Below are positions 1 through 12,022 of a stretch of 64,000 bases of DNA, one piece after another; within the stretch, counting starts at the first letter, position 1; each line of letters starts with the position of its first letter. The translations under genes were made by a program, and so were the position numbers. The stretch is taken from NCBI GenBank assembly GCA_900312665.1, contig ONZQ02000014.1, forward strand, positions 589,924 to 653,923, given 5' to 3'. This stretch comes from Cephalotrichum gorgonifer. Taxonomy: Eukaryota > Ascomycota > Sordariomycetes > Microascales > Microascaceae. A model generated the notes under the pieces. That model was not told where the DNA came from and ran no database searches. It saw only the letters and a program-made list of their open reading frames with translations.

Positions 1-3000
1 AGACCAATGGCCACCAGTATCGAAGATTTATGTCAAAGACTTGACACGAAGTGTGATGTGGGCCGTAAGTCGAACAAAGACCTCAGGAAGACGAGTATGG
101 TCCAGACAGACGAGGGATATCGAAACAGTTTTGGTGAGATAGAGGATTGAAGATACCAAATGTTGGCGAGAGGCAAGAGGTAAGAGGTATGAGTTAGGAG
201 GCGGCTTGTAGGGTGGAGTCGCGTTCGAGTAAGAGCACTCGTAGTCAAAAGAAGTCGGATGAGCGGGATGCAAGATTGGCGTCGGGGACATATCCCAGTC
301 GGTGCCAATTTCTCGAATCACACGGGTGGTGTATACGGATGAGGGGATATTCTTGCTCAGTACTTGGAGAAGAAGAGGTCCACCTTTTGTGTCTGGGAAG
401 CCGCAGAATGTCGTCGTCGTCGGACTATCCTATCGGCCGCGCCATCAAGCCGTCCTTCTGCAGGCGGAAGCAAAAGTATGAGTAAGTATTGGCGGCAAAG
501 GGACAGACGGGCATGCAATTGGAGCAGGGCGGGGCTGGGGAGGCGCCGAGGTGGGCTTATGAGTTATGAGGCGCAATTTGAGATCGAAACCCTCGGGGGA
601 ACAATAGACCAGGCTCCTGAAGGCGGCCTGGAAGCCGCAGCGAGAAGTCGTAGTCGTCAGGCTTGAGGCGAGAGACGAGAGGTGTGAAGCAGGAGGCAGG
701 AGGAAATCCTAGCAAACGGCGATTTTGGGCGTCCCAGCACGCCAGGTGGCAGGGTTGCAGGGAGGCAGGGTTGCAGGGGTAGGGGACAGGGGTAGAGGGG
801 TAGTGGTGTGGTGTGGGGTGAAGAAAACGAGCTCTGAGTTGGACCATCCAGGGTCCTCGTGGAGGGTGGTGGTGAAGGTGATTGATGAGTTGTCAATTGA
901 AGCCCCTCCTCACCCTCCATATCAAGGTGCATGAGAATCGTCCCTTTTCCTCGTAAGATACATGGGAATTGGGAAGGTACGGGCGGCTGGGGTCTTGCCG
1001 GAGCAACCCTAGAGTACAAGTATAGAAGTACTGTCCTGTCACACAAACCTTTTTCATCCAGGGAAAGTGCGAGGCAATGGAATACCGAAGCTATCTGATC
1101 AGCTCCGGATTTGGAAAGAACGATGCCCGTTGTGCTCAATATTTCAGTTTCTCCCCTTTCCCCAGCCTAACCCCACCCAACCAAGCAACCATCAAATTGG
1201 GTTTCTACCAGGCTCCCCCTCCCTTTCTCATCTGTTGTAGACCTCCCACTCGGCTCTCCATCCGCCGGATCGCAGATTCTCAGCGCAACACCGAATGACC
1301 GCCATTGTAGTTGCCTCCCAGCACCTTCGGTGCTTCGGTAGTACGGCGGTGGATGCACATTAGCTCTTCCCGCTAGAGAGCCCAATGACAATGGGCTCTC
1401 TCTGTGTACGACCGCCCAAAGGAACTACGAGTTCTCGTGTGTGCGCCCGCCTTTTGACCGCCTGGTTAATGCTGCACGGAGTGGATGTGGGATGACGGAT
1501 ACACTCTGGTATTCAAGTTTTGGTCCGCGGGGGGTCCCAACCACCCAAAGCGACCCTTTGAAGGCGACGACGCACAGTTCCCCTTCGATGGGTTCTCGGC
1601 GCATTCTCTGTTTCGCACCACTATCATCTATCCTCTTCACCCGAGTCCAAACCCCGGACGCCGGGCCCTGTTTAAAAAAAAGCAATAATATTGCGGGTTA
1701 TTATACCCTAAACCACCATGGTGTATTGGTCGCGAGGGGGATGGATGGCTAGCGGCTAAGGGCGGCACCAAGCATGGGCGAAGTCTACTCCGACGACCTA
1801 CCACGGGTCTGTCCTCAAGTACCCCTATATTTTTTTCATCAAGTTTACTCGCATGTAATTTCATACAAGTACTTGACAAGGACCACAGCGCCCGCTCCTG
1901 GAGGTAGGAGTATTCAAGAGAAACCTCGGGTTGGGCAGGATTATCAGTACTCGTGTTTAGGTGTTTAGACACTAATATCATACACAAGCACGGACTGGCC
2001 ACCTCTGGAACACTTTCATGGTTCGGGGACGCTCTCCGGGATCCACTTTCGACGGACCGCCCCGTCTCGCCAGGACTAGTTACTGACCTGACACATTGCT
2101 TCGATTCCTTCCATCACCGCCTTTTGGACAGGGCGCAAGTGCAAGTAGCGGTGGCCGTTTCGACCCCGTAAAAACCAACCCCATGTCGTATCAAGGCGCA
2201 AGGACAGAATACTAATTACCGCAGCGATGGATCTCCATCCACCAACTCTACTGGTTTGATCGTATATTATCAAGGAACCGTCTGACGGTCGGCACAGAAC
2301 CCCACTTTCTCCCGCTCTGATACTGGCAGACCATCTGGGCTGTTCGAAGGCGCCATCAAGGTCAGAGTTTCAAAGCCAACCGTACGACATCGAGAAACCA
2401 GTCCGCATGCACCACCCGATTCACAACCAGTCTTTGTCAACCCCCTCGCGCCTCAGGGCTCGCGGCCAGAGCAGGTCCAGGACATACGAGTACCCAACAC
2501 GACACCAGATTTGGTCAATCACCCTTTGGACAACGCATAGGCATCGCAGGAGGGGTCCCCACTAATGCGGGTTTAAATCCACGCGCACCGTTTAGCGCCT
2601 TTCATCCATGCCAGTACGGAGAAAGCCCATCCACATTCGTCACAGGGTCTGCTGTGAGACCCCGCTCCGATGCTTGCCTTGCCATCCCAGTCCTGCAACG
2701 AAATATACCCGAGAGCTTGGTCCCTGAACCGTAAACAGCCCTTGGCGAATGTGCACTTTCCCAAAAGTCTGGCTGTGGAGCATCTATTACCATTGTAGAC
2801 TAGACGGCCTAGATATTAATATCTTGGCAGCTTGACAGAGGAGGTCCTCAACCACACAAGTTCAACTCCGTCATCACAACTCCCTGCCTTCGAGTACGAC
2901 CATGAACACTGGGAGCTACGGGTCGTCGCAAGCCTCGGACCGAAAAATCCACGGGTACGGAGCTCTGCCGAGCATTTACGACATGTCACTACCGCCAACT

Positions 3001-4783
3001 GCAAGTGGGATTCGCGGCCAGTGGAAACCAAGAGCCTGTCTTGTACGTTGTACGACTCTCCTCCCCCTTATTCGTAAGCCGAGCCCCGCCATCAAGTCCC
3101 GCTTCGGAAACAAATGAAGACACCATCACTGCTCTCCCCGGGCCAGAGTCTCTCGTCATCGATCGAGATCCACCATACACTGTTCATCAGCCCTGTTCTG
3201 GGGGTCCCAATCGACAGGGATAGCCGCCCTGGAATATTTTTGCCTTTCGGCAATATTAAAATGCCTACTCGTATGGCCTATTCAGGGGCCGACCCATGAG
3301 GCAAAGGGCCCGCCAACTCTCACTCACCGCGCACGCCCCCCCTCTCCCTTCCTCCTGTTTCGTTGGGCAATTCTCGTTTCAGGCACGAATACAGCGCATC
3401 GCCAGCCTCTCTTTTTCCCCTCTCAGGCTCTTTCTTCCCTCTCCTGCTTATAATCGTCATCCTACCTCACCCACCCACCTACCACTCCCCCACCCTCTTT
3501 GGAAGTACCAGCCCGTGGGAAGACACTTCAGAGGGTGAGTTGCAGCCTGCCCTTCTCCCGCCATTGGCCGACAAACGTCCATCATCCCACTCCCGCCGGA
3601 AGCGGAGCGGGCTTGAGATGGAAGGTCTTTCCTGTGATCTGCTGTATATGCCTGTATCTTTTCTGGCCGCGCCTTCTTCCAACTTGCATTGAATGGCAGC
3701 CCCCAAAGGAATAATACTACTAGTAACCCCTCAATATCACTCACTCACTGAGCGCTGGCGACCAAACAGAACACTCTACTAAAGTATACAAGTACTCGTA
3801 TTACCCCCCTACAAGTAAACATGGACGAATCTTACTCCCCACCGCCCACATTCATACCCGAATTCCGCATCGGCATCCCCGCCTTACCACAACCCATTGG
3901 GTAGAAATGATTCCTCCCGACCACCAATCTCTGGCCTCCCGGTTCCTCTGCACTCACTGTTCGTCAATCACCCAACTACGCCTCCTCCTCGGGACGTAAT
4001 ACCGAGAAGAGTAACCAGCGCGTCTGCATGAGAAAACTTGCATTTTGCAGCCTGCTTGGGCACCCCCGCATGATCCATCTCCTCCTATCCTCTCTCTCTC
4101 TCCGCCACTGCCCTGTTTGGCGTTCCTCCTCCCCAACTCCGAGGTCGGTCAGATTACATCCTCATATCCTCCTTCGGAATGTCAATCCTCGCTGAGAATG
4201 AGAAGTAGAAAAAATGAAAGGTATGTTTTTCCTTCATGGAATCATCTATTTGTATCTTCATTGTTGGTACAGCTAGCTTCCTCCCCCACTCTAGAAGAAA
4301 AGTAGAAGAAAGAAGAAAAAAAAAAGAGAAAACAGAAACATAATGTTACAGGTAAGCAAAATCGCTGGAAGAGTGAGGTATATCTCCGGGGGGAAATGAG
4401 GAAAAAACAAGTCTAGTCGTCCTCCGCCAAAAAAAGCCTAACCCACAAAAGAAAAGGGGAAGAAGGGTAGACATGGGGGATGATGATAGTAGGAAACGCA
4501 AAATTCACTCCCGTCGTGGTCGTCCCCATTCACCATCCCCCCTCTTCTCACCCTTTCTTTGCCTGAACGCCGCCATCCCCATCGCCCGCGGCCTCAGAGA
4601 AGGAACCGCAACCCTCCGAAATCTGCCCCACGATAGGAGGACGTAGAACCGGGTCACCGCCAAGTGAGGACCGACAATGCAAAAACGATGGAAAGGAGCC
4701 CGCTTAATATACCATGCTGTACCACTTGGCGATGAAACCCGGGATGCAAAGAGTCCGTCCTCCGCACCGGAGAAGCACGTCAT
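1..4783. other. Gene-poor intergenic stretch
   Basis: No open frame here has the codon pattern, splice sites or recognisable domain of a real gene; the longer frames lie in low-complexity CT- or GA-rich DNA and many lack an ATG. It contains an inverted repeat at 1375-1401, several TAC(G/A)AGTA motifs (for example 3788-3800), a pyrimidine-rich stretch at 3340-3500 followed by a GTGAGT donor-like site near 3535, and a 27-codon ATG frame at 3821-3904. The last few hundred bases would include the 3' UTR of the Lon gene. Confidence 0.5.
1375..1401. repeat. Hairpin, 10-bp stem and 7-nt loop
   Basis: AGAGAGCCCA at 1375-1384 and its exact reverse complement at 1392-1401 flank a 7-base loop. A second short hairpin (GCACC-TTC-GGTGC) lies at 1321-1333. 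No gene or U-tract is attached, so the role is unknown. Confidence 0.6.
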
Positions 4784-7700
4784 TTACTCGTCTCCTCCCT
4801 CCCCTTCCGCCGCCTTGACCTTGTCCTTGTTCTCGCGCGCCCACTCGCAGACCTTGCACTTGTTGGCCGCTTCCTTGTCTAGGTTCGGGAAGACGAGGTC
4901 AAACACCTCATCGTACCAACTAACCGGGCGACCCTCGATGCCTGCCTTGATGTTCTGTTGTGCGCAAAGTTAGTAATGCTGGCCGGTTTCGACGCTCTAG
5001 GCTGTGGAGAAACGTGTGGAGTGCAAAAAAAAAAAAAACGGGGGGGGGGGGGGGAGGGGTTCTAACCTCCGGAAGCTCAAGCCAGTCAGACAGGTTGTCC
5101 TTGGGGAAGATAATCATGTCACACCCCGCGCGGCGCGCAGCGACCGTCTTCTCCCTCAGACCACCAATCCGGAGAACCTTGCCAGTGAGGGTAAGCTCAC
5201 CAGTCATGGCGACGGTAGGCACAATTGGCGTGTCGAAAGCGAGTGAAAGTAGCGACGTCGTCATGGTGATACCTGCCGAGGGGCCGTCCTTGGGGACCGC
5301 CCCCTCCGGAACGTGCAGATGCATCTTAGCCCTCTGCAGGAAATGGTTGTCCGGGAAATTCCTGACCATGAAGGACTTCGCAAACGAGTACGCGATAGAC
5401 GTAGACTCCTTCATCACCGCCTTAAGGTTTCCCGTGATCTCGATGCCCGGCCGCGAGGATGGGCGGAGGGGCGCCTGGAGGATGGACTCCACGTACATAG
5501 CGGCGCCTCCGAGCTGCGTCCAGGCCAGGCCGGTGGCCACACCTGGAGGGCTGACATCGTAGAGCCGGTCTGAGGTGAAGACAGGAGGCCCGATGTACTC
5601 CGGGAGGTTATCCGCGCCAATTGAAAGATGTACGCTCTCCGGAACCTGGAGGGGCTTAAGCGCCTCCGCAGTCTTCGTCGTTCCCTCGTCCTTACCGGTG
5701 GCCTCGGCACCATCGGTTTGTTGGGACGAGGGCTTGCCGGCTGCGTCCGAGCTGGTTTCCGACGGATTGGTAGTGGAGGCTTTGTCGGACGACTTGGAAG
5801 CGTCCCCGCTCTTAGGCTCCGCTAGCTCTTCCTCCCCGACATCTTCAACAATCTTCAATGCCGCCTTCCGGTAGACCTTCTCGATTTGCTTCTTGAGATT
5901 CCGAACACCTGACTCTCGGCAGTAAGATTTGATAAGTTCTTGGATTGCAGCCTCGGTGAGCTGGACGTCGGCCTCCTTCAACCCAGCGGCTTCCTTGGCG
6001 GACGGCGCGAGGTATCGCTCAGCGATGGCCATCTTCTCATCCGCAACGTAGCCCGAGAGGTTAATGAGCTCCATACGGTCAAGGAGGGGACGCGGGATGG
6101 TATCCGTCATGTTTGCCGTACACACGAACAACACCTTCGACAGGTCGACTGGCACATCCATGTAGTGGTCGAGGAAAGAGCCGTTCTGCTCGGGGTCGAG
6201 GAGCTCCAAGAGGGCCGACGATGGGTCTCCCTGGTACCCGCGTCCGATCTTGTCAATTTCGTCGATCAGGATCAGCGGGTTCTCAGTCTGGCACTTCTTC
6301 AGTGCCTGGATTACGCGACCGGGGAGCGCCCCCACGTATGTACGCCGGTGGCCCTTGATTTCTGCGACATCCGTCAAGCCACCAACGCTGAATCGGTAAT
6401 ATTCCCTGTTGAGGGCCCTGGCGATGGACTTCCCGATACTCGTCTTCCCAACACCTGGGGGTCCAACAAAGCACAGGATCTTGCCCTCGACCGTGCCTCG
6501 TAGCTTGCCTACGGCAATGAACTCCAAGATGCGGTCCTTCACGTCTTTGAGGCCGTAGTGGTCCTCATCTAGAACTGTCAGCGCATGTTTGATTCCGAAG
6601 TTCTCGACGCTGCGCTGGCCCCAGGGGATCTGGGTGAGCCAGTCAAGGTAGTTCCTCGTCACATTAAACTCGGACGCGGCGGTCTCGAGGTGCGCCAGTT
6701 TGTTGAGCTCCTCCTCGAAGACCTTCTTAACGGCCTCGGGTAAGGCGAGTTTCGTCGCCCGGTCCTTGAACTTCTCGATAAGCTTGTCCTTGCCGTCCGT
6801 CTCTATGCCCAGCTCGCGGCGGATACCCTTCATCTGTTCCATGAGCCAGTATTCCCGTTGGCGCTTCGTGATCTTGTTCTCAACGTCCTTGCTGATTTTA
6901 GACTGAAGCTGAGCGTTCATGAGCTCTTTCTTTAGCAGGGTTAGAGACTTGTGCATCCGATCCTCCACGTTCAGACTCGCCAGGATTTCTTGTAGTTCTG
7001 CGGTCTCACCGGACGATACCGCGGCAGCAAAATCAGCAAGTTTAGCTGGATCCGCGGTGACGTTTCCGGTTTGGCTCATAGAAAAGGTCGAAATCTGATC
7101 GCGGAACAGGTTGTTGATAGCCGCCACCTCCTTGAACACGTTGACAATCTCGTTCGTGACGGCTCGGGTGAATGGGCTCTTGGGGTCGTATGGTTCCTCG
7201 GTAAGGTTTTCAACGTTGACAAGGCTGACTGGATACTTCTTCAGGAAGCTAGTCGGCTCGTATTGCTGGCCGGGCTCCGGTTTGGGGGCTACGGCGGACT
7301 CTTCGAAGCTTGCGACAACATCGCCCTTTGGCTCGGCCTCGTCTTCTTGCTTCTGCAGTATCGGCTCAGGAACGGGTGTGTCATCGCTCTTCTTCCCTTC
7401 ACCATTTGTCGGGGGTACCAGGCTAGAGAGTCGGATACGACGGTGGGGATATAGGATCGCAGTGATGCCGCCGTCTTGACCGTGTATAGGGAAGGCACTC
7501 GTAATTTGAGCAAACACACCGACGTCATACACGTCGTCGATGTTCCGTATTACGTCGTCGTCCATGGCTTCATCCTTGAACAAGAAGGTGCCGACGTAAG
7601 GTTGGCCACGCTTAATCATCTCGGTGATAGCATTGGCGACATGGGGATCCTTCACAGTTATGGCCTTATAGAACCCCGGGAATAGGGGCCGCTTCCCAAT

Positions 7701-8252
7701 GGGCAGGGCAAGGACCTGCGGGTAGACTTCGGGGACGACTGGCTTCTGAAGGCCCCGCTCTCCTCCCCGTTTACCCTTCTTGCCACCATCGCCAGACCCA
7801 TCATTCGCAGATCCGCCGGAGGCGCCTCCTGCAGCGGAACCTCTGCCGTCCTTCGTGTTCGAGCTTGACTCGTCTTTCGCGGAAGCTAGCGAGTCTGCAT
7901 CCGGCGTGGATTTCGATTTTTTTAGTTCGCTGCCAGCACTGTCTTCAACTTGCTTCGACTCCTCCTCTTCCTTCAGCGACTTCTTCTTCTTGTCCTCTTC
8001 GGCAGCTGACTCGACCGACTTGTCGAAGAAGTCGCGATCACCATCTTTGTCGTTGCTCTCTTTCCGCCTGGGGGATGCGGTCGAGAAGGCTTCGAGGCGC
8101 TGTATTTGGTTCGGGGAGGAAGGTATATGGCTCGGGGCTCGCGCGATTCGACGGCCAAGTAGGTAGTTCGTGTGGATTCTCGAAATCGAACCTGGTCGGC
8201 AGGCGGAAGACGGTTTAAGGCACTGCCTAGCCAGCTGTGATCGGACGAGCAT
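4784..8252 (-). CDS. PIM1: Mitochondrial Lon protease homolog (Pim1 type)
   Basis: ATP-dependent AAA+ serine protease that degrades damaged and short-lived proteins in the mitochondrial matrix. Two exons, 8252-5067 and 4954-4784, with a 112-nt intron, encode about 1118 residues, the usual size for fungal Pim1. The N-terminus is Arg/Ser-rich with almost no acidic residues before residue 65, as expected of a matrix presequence, and is followed by a low-complexity Lys/Glu/Ser linker. The LON substrate-binding domain begins near residue 170, Walker A GPPGVGKTS lies near 597 and Walker B LILIDEIDK near 664. The catalytic Ser is in KDGPSAG near 990 and the catalytic Lys in TGKVLRIGG near 1024. An acidic Ser/Thr-rich insert of about 70 residues (near 810-880) splits the sensor and protease regions, as in other fungal Lon proteins. 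Splicing restores the conserved end LPENIKAGIEGRPVSWYDEV; without it the frame reads into homopolymer sequence. The start is the first ATG. Confidence 0.96.
5025..5059. repeat. A14 and G15 homopolymers inside the Lon intron
   Basis: On the plus strand a run of 14 A (5025-5038) is separated by one C from a run of 15 G (5040-5054). Both lie inside the intron 4955-5066, so in the sense strand they form a C-then-T pyrimidine tract just after the 5' splice site. The lengths are likely polymorphic or error-prone. Confidence 0.85.
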
Positions 8253-10796
8253 TGTGTAGACCGGGACCCGTGGAAGCTGCGGAGGCGTTACCGGGATAGC
8301 TCTAACTAGCCCTTAGATCTCGGGTTCGAAGGATGGGATATATAAATGAGCGGGTGAGGAAGGGGTAGATCAACCAAACGCTAATGACCGGCCCAGCTAC
8401 GAACTGCTGTACCCGGCAATCGTCGTCTGCAATGATTTATAAGAAGCTGGGCCGAGGAGGTAAATTCTCCACTGAATCCCGTAGAATTATGTCGTAAGCA
8501 TGCAGTTGCTCACAGGGCTGAATTTCGGAATAATACACGTTGCGCCATAGCGGCCGGTACGTACCCTCCCGCCAAGATATGTACTTTCAGATTGACAGCT
8601 CCTGCCTTCTCTTCTAGCTTTGGGCTTCCGATCTTCTATTTTATATTTGTCCTGTCACCCCAATCGGACTGACCGAGCATAAAATCACAGCGAAGTATTG
8701 ACGTCGAAGCCAGGATATTCGCCTGCATCGGGATCAGCACCCACGTCAGCCATAATTCCACTCTTCCCCAACTCCACATGTGCCGACGACAACTGCATCT
8801 ATGTCGACCCCGGATCTAAAGCCCATTCCGAGGGAAGACCCCACAATTCAGTTGGTGACTGTCGTTGGGCTATTCGGACAGATTAACCATGTTCTAGAGG
8901 ACATCCTCATCGTTACACGGATGTAGACTTCTCGGAGTTTTAATTTCATGTCTCTCCAAGATGACTCCCTCCGAAATTCTGCTGCGATAGAGCGAGCAAG
9001 AGTTTCCGTCGATGCAAGGTTCAATCCCGACGGTATTATGTTAACTTCCAAATCCTCTCTATTACAATTCCGGCCTGCCTTCACGAAAAAAAAAAAAAAC
9101 TCCATCACGAGGTATACCGAAAGCATGAACATAGCCTTGTTTCGATGGGCCTGGAAGACCGTTAGACGCCCATAGGTGCTACTCGTCTTCGATCAGCCCA
9201 TCTTGGAGGGGATAGCGGGGAGGGAGACTCAGCTGGCGGGTCTCAAGCTTCCCAAGCAGGGGCTGAGGCTTAGCCAACGCTTGTTATTGAGGCCCGGCAC
9301 TCGGGGGGATGGTCGCAAGGCTGACGCGAACCGGGGCTATAACACGAGCCGCCACCCAATTACGACCCAACCTAGATCAGGTTCTCACAATAACCAACCT
9401 GACGACGACGTATGACCCAGACAACTTGCCCGAAAGGAAAGAGCACCCAATCTGAGCACCTTGGCGATAACTGTCAAACTATTGAACTCTGGCATGTACG
9501 ACGCGTTCCAAAGCTGCTTTTAACCCGTCGGTCCCCCGATGAGTCCAGCCCCAGTGGAAGGCGAGCTGGCGTTATCTCAATTGAGACGGGATATGAGATA
9601 GATGGTGGTTCGATGCCTCAGCTCATCAAGTGAAGATTGTTCTTCTCGCCAAGTTCAACTATCATCAGCGCGAGATCCAACTTGACATATAGGAGGAAGA
9701 GATGCCAGTATTTCGGCCAGGACCCATGTCGACGCGGGCAGTTGTGACTGCAGCTGCAGCTAATACACCAACCCCGGTGTTGCGGCAGAGAATTACCATC
9801 ACCCGGAACAATACAAGTCCGCCATCGTACAACGTTACTAGCGGTACACTAGTACTGAGTTTCAGGCTTCTCTTTCTTAGAGATCCGGCTACTAGAGAGG
9901 GATATATTATATTCGGCAACCCAGACCTACAGGCCTACGCAGAATGTGTCTGTGAACAGGTTTGAGATTGCGCATCTGATGACAGAAAATCCCAGTGGAG
10001 GAACCGAGTCCGAGCCCTGCATCTAATTGAAAAGGACAGTGGGGCCAGTGTTACACGACACACATGTCTCGAGACTGGCAGCTTAAGCTATCTCAGAATC
10101 ACTAGAATAAATAAACAAGCTTTATTATCCTTACATATTTAACCCTCGGAGAGGCGTCGTCATGAGGGGGTATATCACGTGATGAAACCTGGGGAACGCA
10201 GACCCGTGCAACCGATGGTGGGGGATGAGAATACAGCGATCCCCGCATTTAATCTTTCGCAAGTGTGTACGAGTACGATATGCAGGCAGTGGTACAAGAG
10301 CCAGGCCGTTCGAAATGCGAATACAGTCAATACTCATAGATCAAGTGACTTTGAAACCTTGCGGGCCCAGCCGCTAATAATACTTTGTACTTTCCGCATT
10401 CGTGGGGAATTCCAGCCTGGAATGTCTGTGTGGTCCAGGCCCCACTTCGGCCGCGCGAACATAAAACGAACCTTAAAGCCCAGAAACGCGGATGGGACGA
10501 ACACCTGTTCCCCCTCAATCAATGCCGTCCCCGGGTCGCCGATCCTCAAAGCATCCTAACTGATCTTAGGCCGCTTATAGCTCCCAGCTCTGAATTGGTA
10601 GCCCGCCGCCCATTATAAAGTGCCCGGCCTCTCCTCGTATCCTCCCCGATCCACTTTCATATCAGCCCAACGCTCTGTCCGTCCATCGCCAGACTCCCTA
10701 TCCATTCAACGGCTCGGCTCTCTGTCGTTCTCTATCTCCAGCGCGCTACTTAGATACTCACATTTCCCGCCCTCCCCCAGCCCAATAACCCCAGCC
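8253..10796. other. Intergenic, Lon promoter side, with unsupported small frames
   Basis: This holds the upstream region of the Lon gene, including a TATATAAA stretch at 8338-8346. Three short ATG frames read somewhat like protein but have no recognisable family: 8801-8926 (41 codons), 8948-9175 (75 codons) and 9702-9965 (87 codons). TACGAGTA occurs near 10269. No gene is called with confidence. Confidence 0.45.
8338..8346 (-). promoter_or_regulatory. TATA-like element upstream of the Lon gene
   Basis: An ATATATAAA stretch lies about 90 bases before the Lon ATG (8252). It can be read as a TATA element on either strand. This is a position and composition argument only. Confidence 0.25.
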
Positions 10797-11321
10797 ATGT
10801 CAGACGCCAAGCAGAAAAAGGATGTGACGACATCCCTGGGTAGCCTCTCGCTCGGCCAGGCAAGCACCAAGACTAGCAAGCCAAAGTCAAAGGCTCCCGC
10901 CGTTGCGGATTCCTGGGAGGACGAGGATACCTCCTCCGGATCGGACGCGGAAGCATCTGAGGGGCCCCAGCGGAAAGCTGCACAATCCATACCGTCTGCG
11001 CCCCCGTCTACACCCATATCACCCTCTTACAACAACAAGATAGACCAGGCTTGGCCGCCCTCTGGCGGCCCCGCCTCGAATTTCATGGCGATGTCTTCGG
11101 ATACCGCGGAGCGAAGACGACCGGAGAAGACGGACGCCGTGGCGAGGAGGATGATCGCGAGTGCTCTGGGCGTAAAGGCGCCGAAGCTTACGGACGAGCA
11201 GAAAGCGTATGACAAGGCCATTAGGGAGCAAGTTAGGAAGAAGAGAGAGGAGGAAAGGGATGCGGAGAGGGCGCGCCAGGCTGAGGCCGAGAAGGCCAAG
11301 GCGGCGATTTGGGAGGATTGA
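10797..11321 (+). CDS. Conserved fungal hypothetical protein, 174 aa
   Basis: I do not recognise a named family. The ATG at 10797 follows a CT-rich leader and starts a 174-residue single-exon frame; the frame stays open upstream but without another ATG. The N-terminal half is Ser/Lys-rich with an acidic SWEDEDTSSGSDAE patch (about residues 38-51). The C-terminal part, residues 95-174, is the ordered-looking region: an RRPEKTDAVARRMIASALG segment, then a long charged helix rich in Arg, Glu and Lys that ends in AAIWED. The helix could be a coiled coil or RNA-binding surface, but this is inference. It lies about 700 bases upstream of the Rrg7-like gene on the same strand, with no evidence of co-transcription. 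Confidence 0.75.
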   Translation: MSDAKQKKDVTTSLGSLSLGQASTKTSKPKSKAPAVADSWEDEDTSSGSDAEASEGPQRKAAQSIPSAPPSTPISPSYNNKIDQAWPPSGGPASNFMAMSSDTAERRRPEKTDAVARRMIASALGVKAPKLTDEQKAYDKAIREQVRKKREEERDAERARQAEAEKAKAAIWED

Positions 11322-12022
11322 ACTACGGCCGGATATCCGCTTGCTCCGCAAGATGGGATAATAAGGTACTTGGAGGGAGGTATTACCGGCTAGGACCCGT
11401 AGAAGCCACAGGCTAGGTCTTTCAAAGGCGTTGATTTGTGTGCACATGTCTCTTCGCACTTATGTGAAACACGGCCGCTCATTTGGCGCTCAGACACCAG
11501 GGTAGACCCCTGCGACCCGTCTTCTCACTGCGGGAAGACGAGAGGAAGGGGCAAAATGCCAGCAGAAGGGGGGGGGGGGTTGGAGCCGCGATGACGGGCA
11601 ATATTCCGTCCTGTTTCCCGTACTTACGGCGGTTATAGCCAGAGGAGAAATAACCGGCATGGACTAGCAGCATCCGTACTTTAAATAGAAGAGAACAGTA
11701 TTACTAGAGTGTGGTACTGCTACTAAATCTACAAATGAGCGAGAGAAAAAGAGACGATCGAACAAGCAACAGGCCAAACATATAATAGATGACGGTATGC
11801 ATGATGATGCCATTATCGGGGTTGGTCGATGCGCTTCAAAACTCGGCAGAGACCGCTGTCGCTTAATTTCGGCCCGTCAGGCCCGCCCAAGCTGTGCGAG
11901 ATAGCTTCTTCCAAGATCCACAACCACAGCCGCCAACGATTACGAAACCTCGTGGATGGCGCGGAGCGCGACGAGAGAGCGAGTATAATTTCCCCGAAGG
12001 GTGCGGCCTACACCTTCGTCAG
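11322..12022. other. Intergenic between two plus-strand genes
   Basis: The 3' UTR of the upstream gene and promoter of the Rrg7-like gene. A G-rich run is at 11569-11579. The downstream frame is open back to about 11894 but has no ATG before 12023. Confidence 0.5.

Noticed and set aside
657..1139. 160-codon minus-strand frame
   Set aside because: It is made of low-complexity Pro/Ser/Leu codons in CT-rich DNA, with no recognisable domain or homology.
8515..8535. Heat-shock element upstream of Lon (GAATTTCGGAA)
   Set aside because: The GAA/TTC units are spaced by one base instead of the required two.
9702..9965. 87-codon ATG frame (MPVFRPGPMSTRAVV...)
   Set aside because: It has mixed codon usage unlike the neighbouring genes, no promoter elements and no known family, so it is left unannotated.
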